Counted from the stretch's first letter, positions 46,010 to 54,727 are shown. The stretch is 56,596 nt of DNA from Neobacillus cucumis (GCF_002860255.1 NZ_PGVE01000074.1:1-56596); one strand, 5' to 3'. A program made the numbers and translations. Notes: generated by a model not told the origin, from the letters alone.

Positions 46010-46054
46010 GTTAAGCCTCCTTCTATTGCATAAAAAATCGTTCATCTTTTTTAT

Positions 46055-46070
46055 TGCAAGTATCATGCCA
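46055..46070 (-). promoter_or_regulatory. Sigma-54 (-24/-12) promoter of the lactone operon
   Basis: TGGCATGATACTTGCA on the minus strand matches TGGCAC-N5-TTGCA with one difference (T for C) and the exact spacing between GG and GC. It lies 46 bp upstream of ATG 46009 and opposite to the activator gene. Confidence 0.9.
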
Positions 46071-46123
46071 ACTTATAAAATGCTATTATCACGGTGATTT
46101 ACTTGTTTTTTATCCATTAGAAT

Positions 46124-46228
46124 GGTGAAGAATTTCACCGATATATGGTGAAAATGTTTACAAAACAGCGATAGAACCTCATACTTAACATATGGTGAAA
46201 AAATTCAGCATAATAAGAAAAATTCACC
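46124..46228. promoter_or_regulatory. Array of inverted repeats, likely activator-binding enhancer
   Basis: GGTGAAGAATTTCACC (46124-46139) is a perfect 6-4-6 inverted repeat. Degenerate relatives with the same spacing lie at 46147-46162 (GGTGAAAATGTTTACA) and 46194-46209 (GGTGAAAAAATTCAGC). A TTCACC half-site lies at 46223-46228, and another GGTGAA at 46246. They are 55-160 bp upstream of the sigma-54 promoter, the normal enhancer range, and would also control the activator gene. Confidence 0.75.
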
Positions 46229-46257
46229 ACCTATATTTTGTATGAGGGTGAAGATTA

Positions 46258-47646
46258 ATGGTTGAAACGTTGAATAATAAACAAATGTTAGCGATTCTTG
46301 AATTTTCAACGGATGGAATTTATGTTGTTGATTCGAATGGAATGACTCTTTTCGTCAATCAAGCCTATGAACAGATCACTGGTTTTTCCCGTGAACAACT
46401 TGTTGGAAGACATATGAAAGATTTAATTCAAGACGACTTCATTGATCAATCGGTTTCCCTTAATGTCCTCCACGAGAAGAAAAAGATTTCTTTATTGCAA
46501 ACTATCGCTCACACAAAGGAAGTAATTGTAACGGGAAATCCCGTTCTTGCAGAGGATGGAACCATTGAAATGGTTGTAACGAGTGTAAGAGATGTTACCC
46601 AGCTAAATTCCTTGCAAAAGGATTTAAGCAAAGCAAACACTTTTTCAAAAATGCAAAACTATCGATATACCTTTACAACCGATGAAGAAGATAATAGATT
46701 TCTTTTCCGTGATATTCAAATGAAGAAAATTTATGATAAAGTGACCCAAATTGCTCCATTTCCTACTAGTGTTTTATTAACCGGCCCCTCTGGAGTAGGG
46801 AAAGAGGTGATTGCTAACCTGATTCACGATTTCAGCGATCGGAAGGATCAGCCATTTATCAAAGTGAATTGTGGAGCAATCCCGGAGAATCTTTTAGAGT
46901 CTGAATTCTTCGGTTATGAAGCAGGTGCCTTCACAGGGGCAAGCCGGCAAGGAAAACTCGGGTTGTTGGAATTGGCCAATAATGGGACCATTATGCTTGA
47001 TGAAATAGGGGAGATGCCTATCCAGCTGCAAGTCAAGCTTCTGCGTGCGCTGCAAGAAAAGAAGATTCGTAGAATTGGGGGAACGGCAGACATTTCTGTA
47101 AATATTCGTGTGATTGGTGCCACCAATCAGGATATCGGGAACTTAATTAGTCAAGGGAAGTTTAGGGAAGACCTATACTACAGGATATCGGTGATTGAAC
47201 TGCGTATTCCGGCCTTATCGGAGCGCAAGGAAGATATTGAGTTACTGGTTGATCATTATTTTGAATATTATTGTCAACGGTACAAAATTCAAAAAGTCTT
47301 GTCATCTGAGGTAAAGCGTTCCCTCATTCAATATCGCTGGCCTGGAAATGTGAGAGAGCTGAAGAATATCATGGAGAACCTTGTTACTTCTGTATTTGAG
47401 TCAACGATTGAACCCTATCATTTACCATATCAGCTTCAACAGATCGAGAATGGACCGACATCAAATTTGAAAAGCAGATTAGAACAGCTGGAAAAACGAA
47501 TCGTCAATGAGGCGATGGCCAACCATTCATCATTGCGCCAAGCAGCCAAATCCCTGGGAATTGATCACACTACATTAGTGAAAAAGCTGCAGAGGTGGAA
47601 GCATGGGGACTGGAAGCATGGGGACGGTTCTCGTGCTTCTGAGTAG
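46258..47646 (+). CDS. Sigma-54 activator with PAS, AAA+ and Fis-type HTH domains
   Basis: A 462-residue protein divergent from the lactone operon. The PAS domain (about 8-115) begins ILEFSTDGIYVVDSNGMTLF. The AAA+ domain has Walker A GPSGVGKE (about 178), the GAFTGA loop (GYEAGAFTGASRQG, about 221-227) that contacts sigma-54, and Walker B IMLDEIGE. The Fis-like HTH near the end (LRQAAKSLGIDHTTLVKKLQ) binds the upstream sites. Ribosome site GAGGGTGAAGATTA precedes ATG 46258. The last 15 residues (KHGDWKHGDGSRASE) come from a repeat-A copy fused to the reading frame, including a 15-bp tandem duplication, and are probably not part of the original protein. Confidence 0.9.
   Translation: MVETLNNKQMLAILEFSTDGIYVVDSNGMTLFVNQAYEQITGFSREQLVGRHMKDLIQDDFIDQSVSLNVLHEKKKISLLQTIAHTKEVIVTGNPVLAEDGTIEMVVTSVRDVTQLNSLQKDLSKANTFSKMQNYRYTFTTDEEDNRFLFRDIQMKKIYDKVTQIAPFPTSVLLTGPSGVGKEVIANLIHDFSDRKDQPFIKVNCGAIPENLLESEFFGYEAGAFTGASRQGKLGLLELANNGTIMLDEIGEMPIQLQVKLLRALQEKKIRRIGGTADISVNIRVIGATNQDIGNLISQGKFREDLYYRISVIELRIPALSERKEDIELLVDHYFEYYCQRYKIQKVLSSEVKRSLIQYRWPGNVRELKNIMENLVTSVFESTIEPYHLPYQLQQIENGPTSNLKSRLEQLEKRIVNEAMANHSSLRQAAKSLGIDHTTLVKKLQRWKHGDWKHGDGSRASE
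47596..47640. repeat. Repeat-A copy fused to the activator's 3' end, with a 15-bp tandem duplication
   Basis: TGGAAGCATGGGGAC occurs twice in tandem (47596-47610 and 47611-47625). The second runs straight into the repeat-A core GGGGACGGTTCTCGTGCTTC, ending at 47640. Similarity to the copy at 5986 continues into TAGGGGAACAA. The activator's stop codon (TAG) lies just past it. Confidence 0.85.
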
Positions 47647-47692
47647 GGGAACAAGAAACAATTTTAATGAAAAAAATGGAGCGAACGATTAA

Positions 47693-47875
47693 TTGACAGC
47701 AGAGTTTCTAAGGCGTTTTCCCACCATAGATTGCGGGATAAAAGAGGAAAAGGTACAAACAAGAAATTTTGATCACTTAGAAGTAAGTGGGGATAATGTG
47801 CTTAATGGTGAAGGTGCTTATTCAAGACATCTTGATTCTGAACTTAGCGTATACTGGGAAAAGAAACTTTCCTAA
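47693..47875 (+). CDS. Possible small ORF, unknown
   Basis: TTG 47693 follows GGAGCGAACGATTAA. The 60-residue product is mixed and charged (LRRFPTIDCGIKEEKVQTRN ... YWEKKLS). It may be a small gene or a remnant. No family; weak start. Confidence 0.25.
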   Translation: MTAEFLRRFPTIDCGIKEEKVQTRNFDHLEVSGDNVLNGEGAYSRHLDSELSVYWEKKLS

Positions 47876-47888
47876 GGAGGAAAGCTTA

Positions 47889-47996
47889 ATGGAAACATTA
47901 AAAATTACTAAAGAAGAATTCGAAGATGGAGTAAGCTATGTAATTTTAAACAGAGAAGGAAGGACGGGGGTTCCCCGTCCTTTCTTCTCGTCATAA
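47889..47996 (+). CDS. Possible 35-residue ORF with a strong ribosome site
   Basis: ATG 47889 follows AAGGAGGAAAGCTTA. The product reads METLKITKEEFEDGVSYVIL and then runs through the terminator hairpin (RTGVPRPFFSS), so the last third is not selected sequence. It is either a truncated gene or a leader peptide. The ribosome site is good; nothing else supports it. Confidence 0.3.
   Translation: METLKITKEEFEDGVSYVILNREGRTGVPRPFFSS
47960..47982. terminator. Bidirectional terminator between convergent units
   Basis: AAGGACGGGG/CCCCGTCCTT perfect 10-bp stem with a 3-nt loop, then TTCTTCT. It lies between the activator side and the phosphoesterase gene ending at 48015. Confidence 0.75.
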
Positions 47997-48014
47997 AAAT
48001 TCTTCTTGATCCAA

Positions 48015-50474
48015 TTATTTTTTATCTAAGCCCTTGCCTGCTTTTTCGGGATATGGGGCGTGTCCTCTTGTGGCTTTCCAAATTTGTCGGTTCAACTCTT
48101 CTTGGTTTGCAGTATCCGGCTTTGAAAAATTCAATTGAGAGGAAGGCGCAGCTGTTGTTGACTGTTGGACAGTAGCATTTGCAGCAGGCTGTGTCTTCTG
48201 CTCATCAGAAGTTAAATTAGCAGGTGCCGGCTGTCCATTCTTCCAATCAACTGGATAATTTTCTTGTTCCGCATCAAATGGCTTAAAGATTGGATGAGCG
48301 GTGAAAGAATTTAACATCGGTACGGCAGAAGCATCAAATAGAGACATTGGCTTCATTCCCAGAATCAACTCCATTGTACGAAGCATGGAATCTTGATCAT
48401 AGAACGTGCTGTCTACGGTTCCCTTTTGCGTATAAGGGCTGATCACTAAAGCTTCAGTACGGTGTGCATCGACATGGTCAGGGCCAGCTTGCGCGTCATC
48501 TTCCATGACGAAGATGGCTGTATCCTTCCAATATTGCGAATGGCTCACCGTGTCAACAAGCTTGCCGAGGGCTAAGTCGTTTTGTGCCACCATTGCCTGT
48601 GGAGTATCATATCCTGGTGCTGTACCAGCTGTATGGTCATTTGGAAGATAAACCATTTCAAGCTCGGGTAAGTTTCCACTCTTTTCGAATTGTTTAAATT
48701 CCTTCTCCCATTCGTTGTAACGGGTCATATCAGAGATAGATAAATCCCATCCAGGATAGTTTGGATCATAATTATCACCAATACCCGGATCATCCGGAAC
48801 CCACTTTCCATCGGTTGGAGATTCCCAATAATTGATGTATTCACCGTAGTCACGGAAGGATACACCATACTTTTTGGCATTGTCCCATAAATATCCTTCC
48901 TCAGGTTTAAGGGCGGGTTTATCCACTCCATACCCCTTACGTCCGGAATAATCCGGCAGCCATGTCTTTTCTGAGTAGTCATTCGATTTACCTGATATGG
49001 CCCATTGGTGTCCTGGATCGCTGACTTCTGCATCTGTATAGAAGTTATCAAGGGTAACAAATTGATTGGCTAGTTTATGAATGTTCGGAGTAAGGTTCTT
49101 TCCGAACTCGGTTAAGCTTGGATCGCCGTTTCCTTTTCCTAAATCTCCAAATACTTGGTCATAGGTCCGGTTTTCTTTAATGACATAAATGACATGTTTA
49201 ATAGGGGATTTTTGACCGTAAGTCCTTGGTATAGGGAAATCATCTTCCTCATTTTGTTTTCCAAACCAGCTATTTCCATTGATCTCGTTCATTGGGTTAT
49301 TTTTTTCAACCTGTTTGGTGTAGTCCTTCAACTGCTTTTGATCTGGTACATCTATGAATGACAGCGTTCCCTGTATCATGTTGCCGATATACTGACCTTG
49401 AGCGTTCGAGCCTGCTCCAAGACCTTTGGCGTTTAGGACCATAATCTTATTTCCGTTTGTATAAACACCAGATGGATACCAAGCCGTCGGAATAAGACCG
49501 CTGACTTGAGCTGTTTTGGTGCCATTCCCAATATCAATAACGGCAATCGCATCGGTCCCGGCATTAGCTACATAGAGGGTTTTTCCATCAGGGCTAAACG
49601 TCAGGGCAACTGGCTGGCTTCCCAGTGCTGCATCTTTATTGGCAGAAACAGAGATGGTCTGAACCACCGCTCTTTTCTTAGGATTTATGACAGAAATGGT
49701 GTCTCTGTCCGAATCCGCCACATAAATTAATCCAGTTTCCGGATTTTCCGCAATCGCATTCGGATGCAATCCAACCGGAATCCTTTTCACCACGGTTAAA
49801 TCGTTGGGATCTAACACCGTAACAGTGTCTTCGCCCCAGTTGGAGACATAAATGGCACTGCCATCCTTTGTGATTTGTGCGGTATACGGGTCCGCACCAA
49901 CAGATGTGGTGGCAATCATTTGTCCAGAGGCAAGATCAATTTTTGATACTGAATTGGCTTCATTATTAGCTGTATAAAGGAACTTTCCGTCCGGAGAAAC
50001 GGAGATTCCCATTGGAGTCTTAATGTTTGGATTGTTCATTAGGATTGGCGATTGTTCTGTAAGGGTACCATTGTTAAAACTGAACACACGGATTTTATTG
50101 TTCCCGCCTGCAGATGCATAGAATGTCTTGCCATCCGGGCTGAATGCCGTCCCGTAATATAAACCCTCTCCATTGTTGTATGGAATGGTCTGTACTACCT
50201 TTTGATTTTGTAGATCTACAACTTGTAATGACTGGGTGCCTTGTCCATCATTGGACACGACCAAATAGCGGTGATCTGGACTAATGGAACCACCCATCGG
50301 AAAGTCACCCAATGCCATCTGTTTACCTGCTGGTGTAAGGGTCCAACCATGTGGAGTCACACCTGTGCCATCAGCCTTTGGGCCTGCTGTGGTAAATGAA
50401 TAGGCCATAGCTGTACCAGAACCCAACAATGTAGTTGCCAACACAGCGGCTGCTATCTTTTTTTTCATCTTCAT
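48015..50474 (-). CDS. Secreted YncE-type beta-propeller fused to a phosphoesterase
   Basis: An 819-residue protein with a signal peptide (KKKIAAAVLATTLLGSGTAMA). Residues about 50-390 are a YncE/NHL-type propeller with repeated blades (FSPDGKTFYASAGGNNKIRV, VSPDGKFLYTANNEANSVSK, FSPDGKTLYVANAGTDAIAV). From about 430 the sequence is a phosphoesterase of the phospholipase C/acid phosphatase type (HVIYVIKENRTYDQVFGDLG; NFYTDAEVSDPGHQW; DDAQAGPDHVDAHRTEALVI). The C-terminal tail is low-complexity. It probably cleaves phosphate esters outside the cell, with the propeller as a binding module. ATG 50468 is an alternative start. Single gene. Confidence 0.88.
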   Translation of the reverse strand: MKMKKKIAAAVLATTLLGSGTAMAYSFTTAGPKADGTGVTPHGWTLTPAGKQMALGDFPMGGSISPDHRYLVVSNDGQGTQSLQVVDLQNQKVVQTIPYNNGEGLYYGTAFSPDGKTFYASAGGNNKIRVFSFNNGTLTEQSPILMNNPNIKTPMGISVSPDGKFLYTANNEANSVSKIDLASGQMIATTSVGADPYTAQITKDGSAIYVSNWGEDTVTVLDPNDLTVVKRIPVGLHPNAIAENPETGLIYVADSDRDTISVINPKKRAVVQTISVSANKDAALGSQPVALTFSPDGKTLYVANAGTDAIAVIDIGNGTKTAQVSGLIPTAWYPSGVYTNGNKIMVLNAKGLGAGSNAQGQYIGNMIQGTLSFIDVPDQKQLKDYTKQVEKNNPMNEINGNSWFGKQNEEDDFPIPRTYGQKSPIKHVIYVIKENRTYDQVFGDLGKGNGDPSLTEFGKNLTPNIHKLANQFVTLDNFYTDAEVSDPGHQWAISGKSNDYSEKTWLPDYSGRKGYGVDKPALKPEEGYLWDNAKKYGVSFRDYGEYINYWESPTDGKWVPDDPGIGDNYDPNYPGWDLSISDMTRYNEWEKEFKQFEKSGNLPELEMVYLPNDHTAGTAPGYDTPQAMVAQNDLALGKLVDTVSHSQYWKDTAIFVMEDDAQAGPDHVDAHRTEALVISPYTQKGTVDSTFYDQDSMLRTMELILGMKPMSLFDASAVPMLNSFTAHPIFKPFDAEQENYPVDWKNGQPAPANLTSDEQKTQPAANATVQQSTTAAPSSQLNFSKPDTANQEELNRQIWKATRGHAPYPEKAGKGLDKK

Positions 50475-50817
50475 TCCTATATTTTCCCCCTAAAATATAT
50501 GTATTTCTTTCTCATCAATCCTACCAGAACAATGTAAATCCACTGTTAAAATAGTATAAAATCCGGTTTTCAGGAGAAATGAACTATTATAGTAGAACGC
50601 TTTCCTACCTGTTTACTAGTTTTAAAATACTTAAAATAGGATGTCTAAAGAAATGAGGATGGAACGAGATACGGAATGAAAGAAGATTCAGACTATAGTC
50701 CCTATATTTTTTAAAACCCTGTTTATAATCTTTACGTTAAATTAATATATTTTTTGAATTCTTAATAAATATGTGATGCGTTACGGTGAACCGTATCATA
50801 AGTAAATGGGTTTTAAG
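50475..50817. other. Intergenic region upstream of the phosphoesterase gene
   Basis: AT-rich, no supported gene. It must carry the phosphoesterase promoter, but no consensus box stood out by eye. Confidence 0.4.
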
Positions 50818-51170
50818 AAAATGCTGATTCCCGCTCTAGGACCATAAGGGTCTGCTCTTATCGGTTGGGGGATCAGGTTAAGCATCCGGTCTAATAAATA
50901 GACGGAAAAATTTCTCTTAATTAGTAAATTGGCTTGAAATTAGCTTGAATAGACGGAGAGAATCCGCCTATTGACTTTAAAACTGCGAAAATGGGGGGCT
51001 TTGCTTTGCATAACCGGAAAACCTCCGCTTATACAACTCGAAACAAGCTTCATTCTGCATTTAACCGGAAAACCTCCGCTTATGCATCTCGAAACAAGCC
51101 CCATTCTGCATTTAACCGAAAAATTTCCTCTTATATTTTATTGTTACTCGAATAAGCAGAAACCTTCTTA
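50818..51170 (-). repeat. Dispersed repeat family C, copy 3 (inverted)
   Basis: About 350 bp that align, as reverse complement, with 27993-28313 and 33131-33470. ATGCTGATTCCC corresponds to GGGAATCAGCAG, AATAGACGGAGAGAATCCGCC to the CTCTCCGTC block, and ACTCGAATAAGCAG to the other end. It carries an extra internal tandem duplication (51011-51112). Confidence 0.8.
51011..51112. repeat. 51-bp tandem duplication inside repeat C copy 3
   Basis: Two 51-bp units (51011-51061 and 51062-51112), each beginning TAACCGGAAAACCTCCGCTT and ending CATTCTGCATT, differ at about four positions. A third partial unit (TAACCGAAAAATTTCCTCTT) follows. Confidence 0.85.
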
Positions 51171-51575
51171 ATTTAATAGGAAGTTAGACGAATTTCCTTT
51201 GCCATGACTTGATAAGACATGGATTTTGATCCATTATGTATTCCCGAGTGCGATTGGATGTATTATTCTTCCTCTTTTATAAGAGGCCATCAGGCGGTAG
51301 TCCGCAATGTGAAAAATATGTAAGTTTACCTAACATAAATATAGTTCTGTCCGGTGCTTATACTATACTATTAATTCGTTGGTTGGAAATAAAGGAATAG
51401 TTAATATAGTACAAAATGTAACGCAATTTTCTAGATTATTAAACAAAATGTCAATTGTATATAAGGACATCCCCTTTATACAATAGATAAAAGGAAAAGT
51501 AAAATAGAGTCATCATTCGTTTTACACGCAAAAATATCTGAATATTGAGAGTATTTTAAAATTGGAGGGAGTACT
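51171..51575. other. Intergenic region upstream of the amide operon
   Basis: AT-rich, no supported gene. It presumably carries the promoter of the formamidase operon. Only short, non-credible minus-strand frames were seen. Confidence 0.4.
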
Positions 51576-52490
51576 ATGTCTACGAGTTTACCAATTATCA
51601 TTCCGAAAGAACAAGTTATCTTAAAATTTTCACCATCTAACCCGCCTGTACAGGTAATCAAAAGCGGTTCAACGATTACATTCGAAACTTGTGACTGCTT
51701 TAGTAATCTCATCCAAAAGGAGGATCAGCTGTTCAGTTCTGTTGGATGGGATAAGATCAACCCTGCAACAGGCCCTTTGTTTGTGGAAGGGGCGGAGCCG
51801 GGGGATGTATTAAAAGTAGAAATTTTAAAAATTAACATTGCTGATCAAGGGGTGATGACGGCTGCCCCTAAATTTGGCGTATTTGGGGATTTATTAGAAG
51901 AAGAGAAAACAAAGGTATTTCGAATTAAAGATGGGAAAGTGCTGTTTAATGAACGAATTCAAATACCAGTGAGGCCAATGATCGGTGTGATTGGAACAGC
52001 CCCTGCTAATGAAGAAATCCCTACTGGTACGCCAGGTCAGCATGGTGGAAATATGGATTGTAAAAGGATTGTGGAAGGTGCCACTCTTTATTTACCTGTT
52101 CATGTTCCAGGTGCGCTTTTATCTATGGGAGATCTGCACGCAGTGATGGGGGACGGGGAGGTCCTCATTTGTGGACTTGAAATTCCTGGGGAAGTGACCA
52201 TACGGGTCAGTGCGATTAAGGATAAGATCCTTCCATTACCGATGTTAAGGGAAGGGGACCATCTTATGGCGATTGCTTCTGCCGAGACTGTAGATTTGGC
52301 TGCGAAGCAAGCCACTATTCAAATGCATAGCTTTCTAACGAATGAATTGGGAATGGAATTCAATGAAGCGGCTATGCTGCTTAGCCTTGTGGGGGACCTT
52401 AGGATTTGCCAAGTGGTCGATCCGTTAATGACGGTACGAATGGAGCTGCCTTTATCAGTATTAGAAGACTATCATTATAAACTTGTTTAA
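51576..52490 (+). CDS. Acetamidase/formamidase family protein
   Basis: A 304-residue FmdA/AmdA-family member. ATG 51576 follows TTGGAGGGAGTACT. Conserved blocks: SGSTITFETCDCFSN, NPATGPLFVEGAEPGDVLKV, RPMIGVIGTAPANEE, TPGQHGGNMDCKRI and PGALLSMGDLHAVMGDGEV. The family hydrolyses formamide or acetamide to ammonia and the acid, using metal bound by the H/D residues in these blocks. First gene of an operon with a permease and a nitrilase-family enzyme. Confidence 0.9.
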   Translation: MSTSLPIIIPKEQVILKFSPSNPPVQVIKSGSTITFETCDCFSNLIQKEDQLFSSVGWDKINPATGPLFVEGAEPGDVLKVEILKINIADQGVMTAAPKFGVFGDLLEEEKTKVFRIKDGKVLFNERIQIPVRPMIGVIGTAPANEEIPTGTPGQHGGNMDCKRIVEGATLYLPVHVPGALLSMGDLHAVMGDGEVLICGLEIPGEVTIRVSAIKDKILPLPMLREGDHLMAIASAETVDLAAKQATIQMHSFLTNELGMEFNEAAMLLSLVGDLRICQVVDPLMTVRMELPLSVLEDYHYKLV

Positions 52491-52504
52491 AGGAGTGTGT
52501 GTAG

Positions 52505-53953
52505 ATGTCTGAAGCACATAAATCGAAGGAATTAACGAGATCCCTTTCTTTCTTAGGTAACATTTCTATTTCTGTCAGCGATATTAGTCCAACCACAGGT
52601 GTTTTCTTAATGTTTCCTTCCGTATTACTAACTGCTGGAACAGGGTCGTTTCTCTCTTTCCTTGCAGCAGCCATGATTGCTTTATGTGTGGCTTTATGTA
52701 TGGGCGAATTGGGAGCATTATACCCTGGTGCTGGTGGATTATACAGTATCGTTTACCGTGTATTAGGACGTCCGCTAGGTTTTCTTGCTCTTTTAAATTA
52801 TCTTATTCAAGGAATCTTCCTTCCTGCCACGATTGCCTTTGGGGCAGCAGACTATTTAGTTAAAATTTTTCCAAGCTGGACCGAAAATTGGACGGCTTTT
52901 GGAGTGATGGTTGCTTGCACCATTGTTACGATTCTATCCATGAAATGGAACGCGAAGTTCGTTGAAGTTTTTCTCATATTAGAATTGGTGGTTGTCGGAG
53001 TCATCGCTATTGCTGCTAGTTTTCATTTTAACCAGGGAATTGATAGTCTCTTCCATCCAGTAGCACTGAATGCTGACCAAACATCGACGATCCCGGTATC
53101 ATGGTCTACACTCTTTGCCGCTGTGACGGTTGCTCTTTTTTCCTATAATGGATACGATAGTTCGATTAATTTCTCGGAGGAAACGGATCAGAAAGCGAAT
53201 ATCGGTAAGACGCTGTTTACTTCTGCCTTCATTGGTGTTATTGCACAAATTATTCCATTACTTTGTATCCTGCTGTCCGTTCCTGATGTGAAGGGTTTTC
53301 TTTCTTCGCCGTCTCCCATTAATCTTATTGGCGAAATGTATATGGGTAAAAGTGCGACACTGTTCTTAAATATCGGAGCGGCCATTGCCATGATTAACTG
53401 TGTTCTTGCCGTCATTCTTCAGTTTTCCAGGGTCTATTATAGTGCAGGCCGTGACAAGGCGTTTCCAGAAAAAATCAATCAATTTCTTACATCGATACAT
53501 CCCAAATTTAAAACCCCTTGGTTAGCAACGATATTCATGGGTGTGTTGGGGGCACTTGCTTGTTTTAACTCGAACTTGGTAAGTATGGTTACTTTTACTT
53601 CCGTAACCATAGTCTTGCTATACGCTACCATTGCTGTGTGCGTGATGATCAGTCGGGTACGGGATAAGGAGCTTTATCGTCCGTTTAAATCACCGTTATT
53701 TCCTGTTATCCCCATCATCGCTATTATAGGGTCGATTGCTGCCCTGTCACAACAAGCGGGGAAAGATCTGATTACAAGTGTGATTGCATTTGCCATTGCC
53801 CTTTTATATTATTATTTGTATCTAAAACCTCGGAGCCAAACACACTGGGTGTTAAATGAACAGCAACCGACCCCAGGCTCAGAAAAAGGATACGGAAAGG
53901 AGCCACTCGATGCCCAAAATTCTATTAGCTCAAGCGAAGCCCCGCTTACTTGA
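52505..53953 (+). CDS. APC-superfamily amino acid/amine permease
   Basis: A 482-residue, about 12-TM protein. LSFLGNISISVSDISPTTGVFL (about 14-35) is the usual first-helix region of the family, and GELGALYPGAGGLYSIVYRVLG is the G-rich helix motif. It imports amino acids or related amines. It lies 14 bp after the formamidase stop and overlaps the nitrilase-family gene by 44 bp, so it probably brings in the substrate of those enzymes. Confidence 0.88.
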   Translation: MSEAHKSKELTRSLSFLGNISISVSDISPTTGVFLMFPSVLLTAGTGSFLSFLAAAMIALCVALCMGELGALYPGAGGLYSIVYRVLGRPLGFLALLNYLIQGIFLPATIAFGAADYLVKIFPSWTENWTAFGVMVACTIVTILSMKWNAKFVEVFLILELVVVGVIAIAASFHFNQGIDSLFHPVALNADQTSTIPVSWSTLFAAVTVALFSYNGYDSSINFSEETDQKANIGKTLFTSAFIGVIAQIIPLLCILLSVPDVKGFLSSPSPINLIGEMYMGKSATLFLNIGAAIAMINCVLAVILQFSRVYYSAGRDKAFPEKINQFLTSIHPKFKTPWLATIFMGVLGALACFNSNLVSMVTFTSVTIVLLYATIAVCVMISRVRDKELYRPFKSPLFPVIPIIAIIGSIAALSQQAGKDLITSVIAFAIALLYYYLYLKPRSQTHWVLNEQQPTPGSEKGYGKEPLDAQNSISSSEAPLT

Positions 53954-54713
53954 TAAAAAAAGTAACTTAGAAACAATGGAACGTTTTATAAAGAGTGCTT
54001 ACAAGCAAGAGGCAGATCTTGTTCTGTTTCCTGAACTGTTTTTAACTGGCTATTTTACTAGAGAGTATACAAGAGAAATGGCTGAAGACCTGAATGGACC
54101 TTCGATTCAGCAAATCAGGAACATGGCCAAACAATATAGGATCAAGGTGGTGTTTGGTTTCCCAGAAAAGAAAGAGAACCGCCTCTATAATTCTGCCTGT
54201 TTCATTGATGAAAAAGGTGAAATTCTTGGTACTTACCAGAAGGTTCATCTTTGGGATGAAGAGTCAAAGTATTTTGAAGCCGGATCGTCCTTTCCGGTTT
54301 GGGATACGAATATAGGAAAAATTGGGATCATGATTTGTTATGATACAGAATTTCCTGAATCCGCACGCACCCTTGCTGTGAATGGAGCAGAAATCATTCT
54401 TGCTCCAACGGCCAATATGACCCCATTCCAACATGTTCAGCAGCTTTATATACAGACAAGGGCTGCAGAAAATCAAATTTTTGTTGCGACAACCAATCAA
54501 ATTGGAACAGAAGAATCTACCTTGTTTTTTGGAGAAAGTGCAGCAGCTGATCCGTATGGGCAGCTTCTCGTAAAAGCAGGGGATCAAGAACAAGAATTAT
54601 TGGTGGATATGGACTTGAATGTGGTGAAAGAATCTAGGAAATTTCCATTCTATTTAAAGGACCGGCGTCCACAGCATTATTCCCTAAGCAAGGAAATGGA
54701 AGGGATTAAATAA
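53910..54713 (+). CDS. Carbon-nitrogen hydrolase (nitrilase superfamily)
   Basis: ATG 53910 (MPKILLAQAK) follows AAAGGAGCCACTCG; an earlier start at 53856 lies deep inside the permease gene. The 267 residues carry the catalytic triad E42 (FPELFL), K111 (YQKVHLWDEE) and C143 (IMICYDTEFPES). Nitrilase-superfamily members hydrolyse amides, ureides or nitriles. The gene overlaps the permease by 44 bp. Likely use: amide nitrogen release together with the formamidase. Confidence 0.9.
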   Translation: MPKILLAQAKPRLLDKKSNLETMERFIKSAYKQEADLVLFPELFLTGYFTREYTREMAEDLNGPSIQQIRNMAKQYRIKVVFGFPEKKENRLYNSACFIDEKGEILGTYQKVHLWDEESKYFEAGSSFPVWDTNIGKIGIMICYDTEFPESARTLAVNGAEIILAPTANMTPFQHVQQLYIQTRAAENQIFVATTNQIGTEESTLFFGESAAADPYGQLLVKAGDQEQELLVDMDLNVVKESRKFPFYLKDRRPQHYSLSKEMEGIK

Positions 54714-54727
54714 AAGCTACTTGCTAT

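Noticed and set aside
51011..51112. Possible CRISPR array from regular repeats
   Set aside because: Units are contiguous with no unique spacers and there are no cas genes; it is a simple tandem duplication.
50971..51171. Open frame with repeated GKPPLI..LETS units
   Set aside because: It is the translation of the 51-bp tandem units of repeat C copy 3; no start signal, repeat is non-coding.
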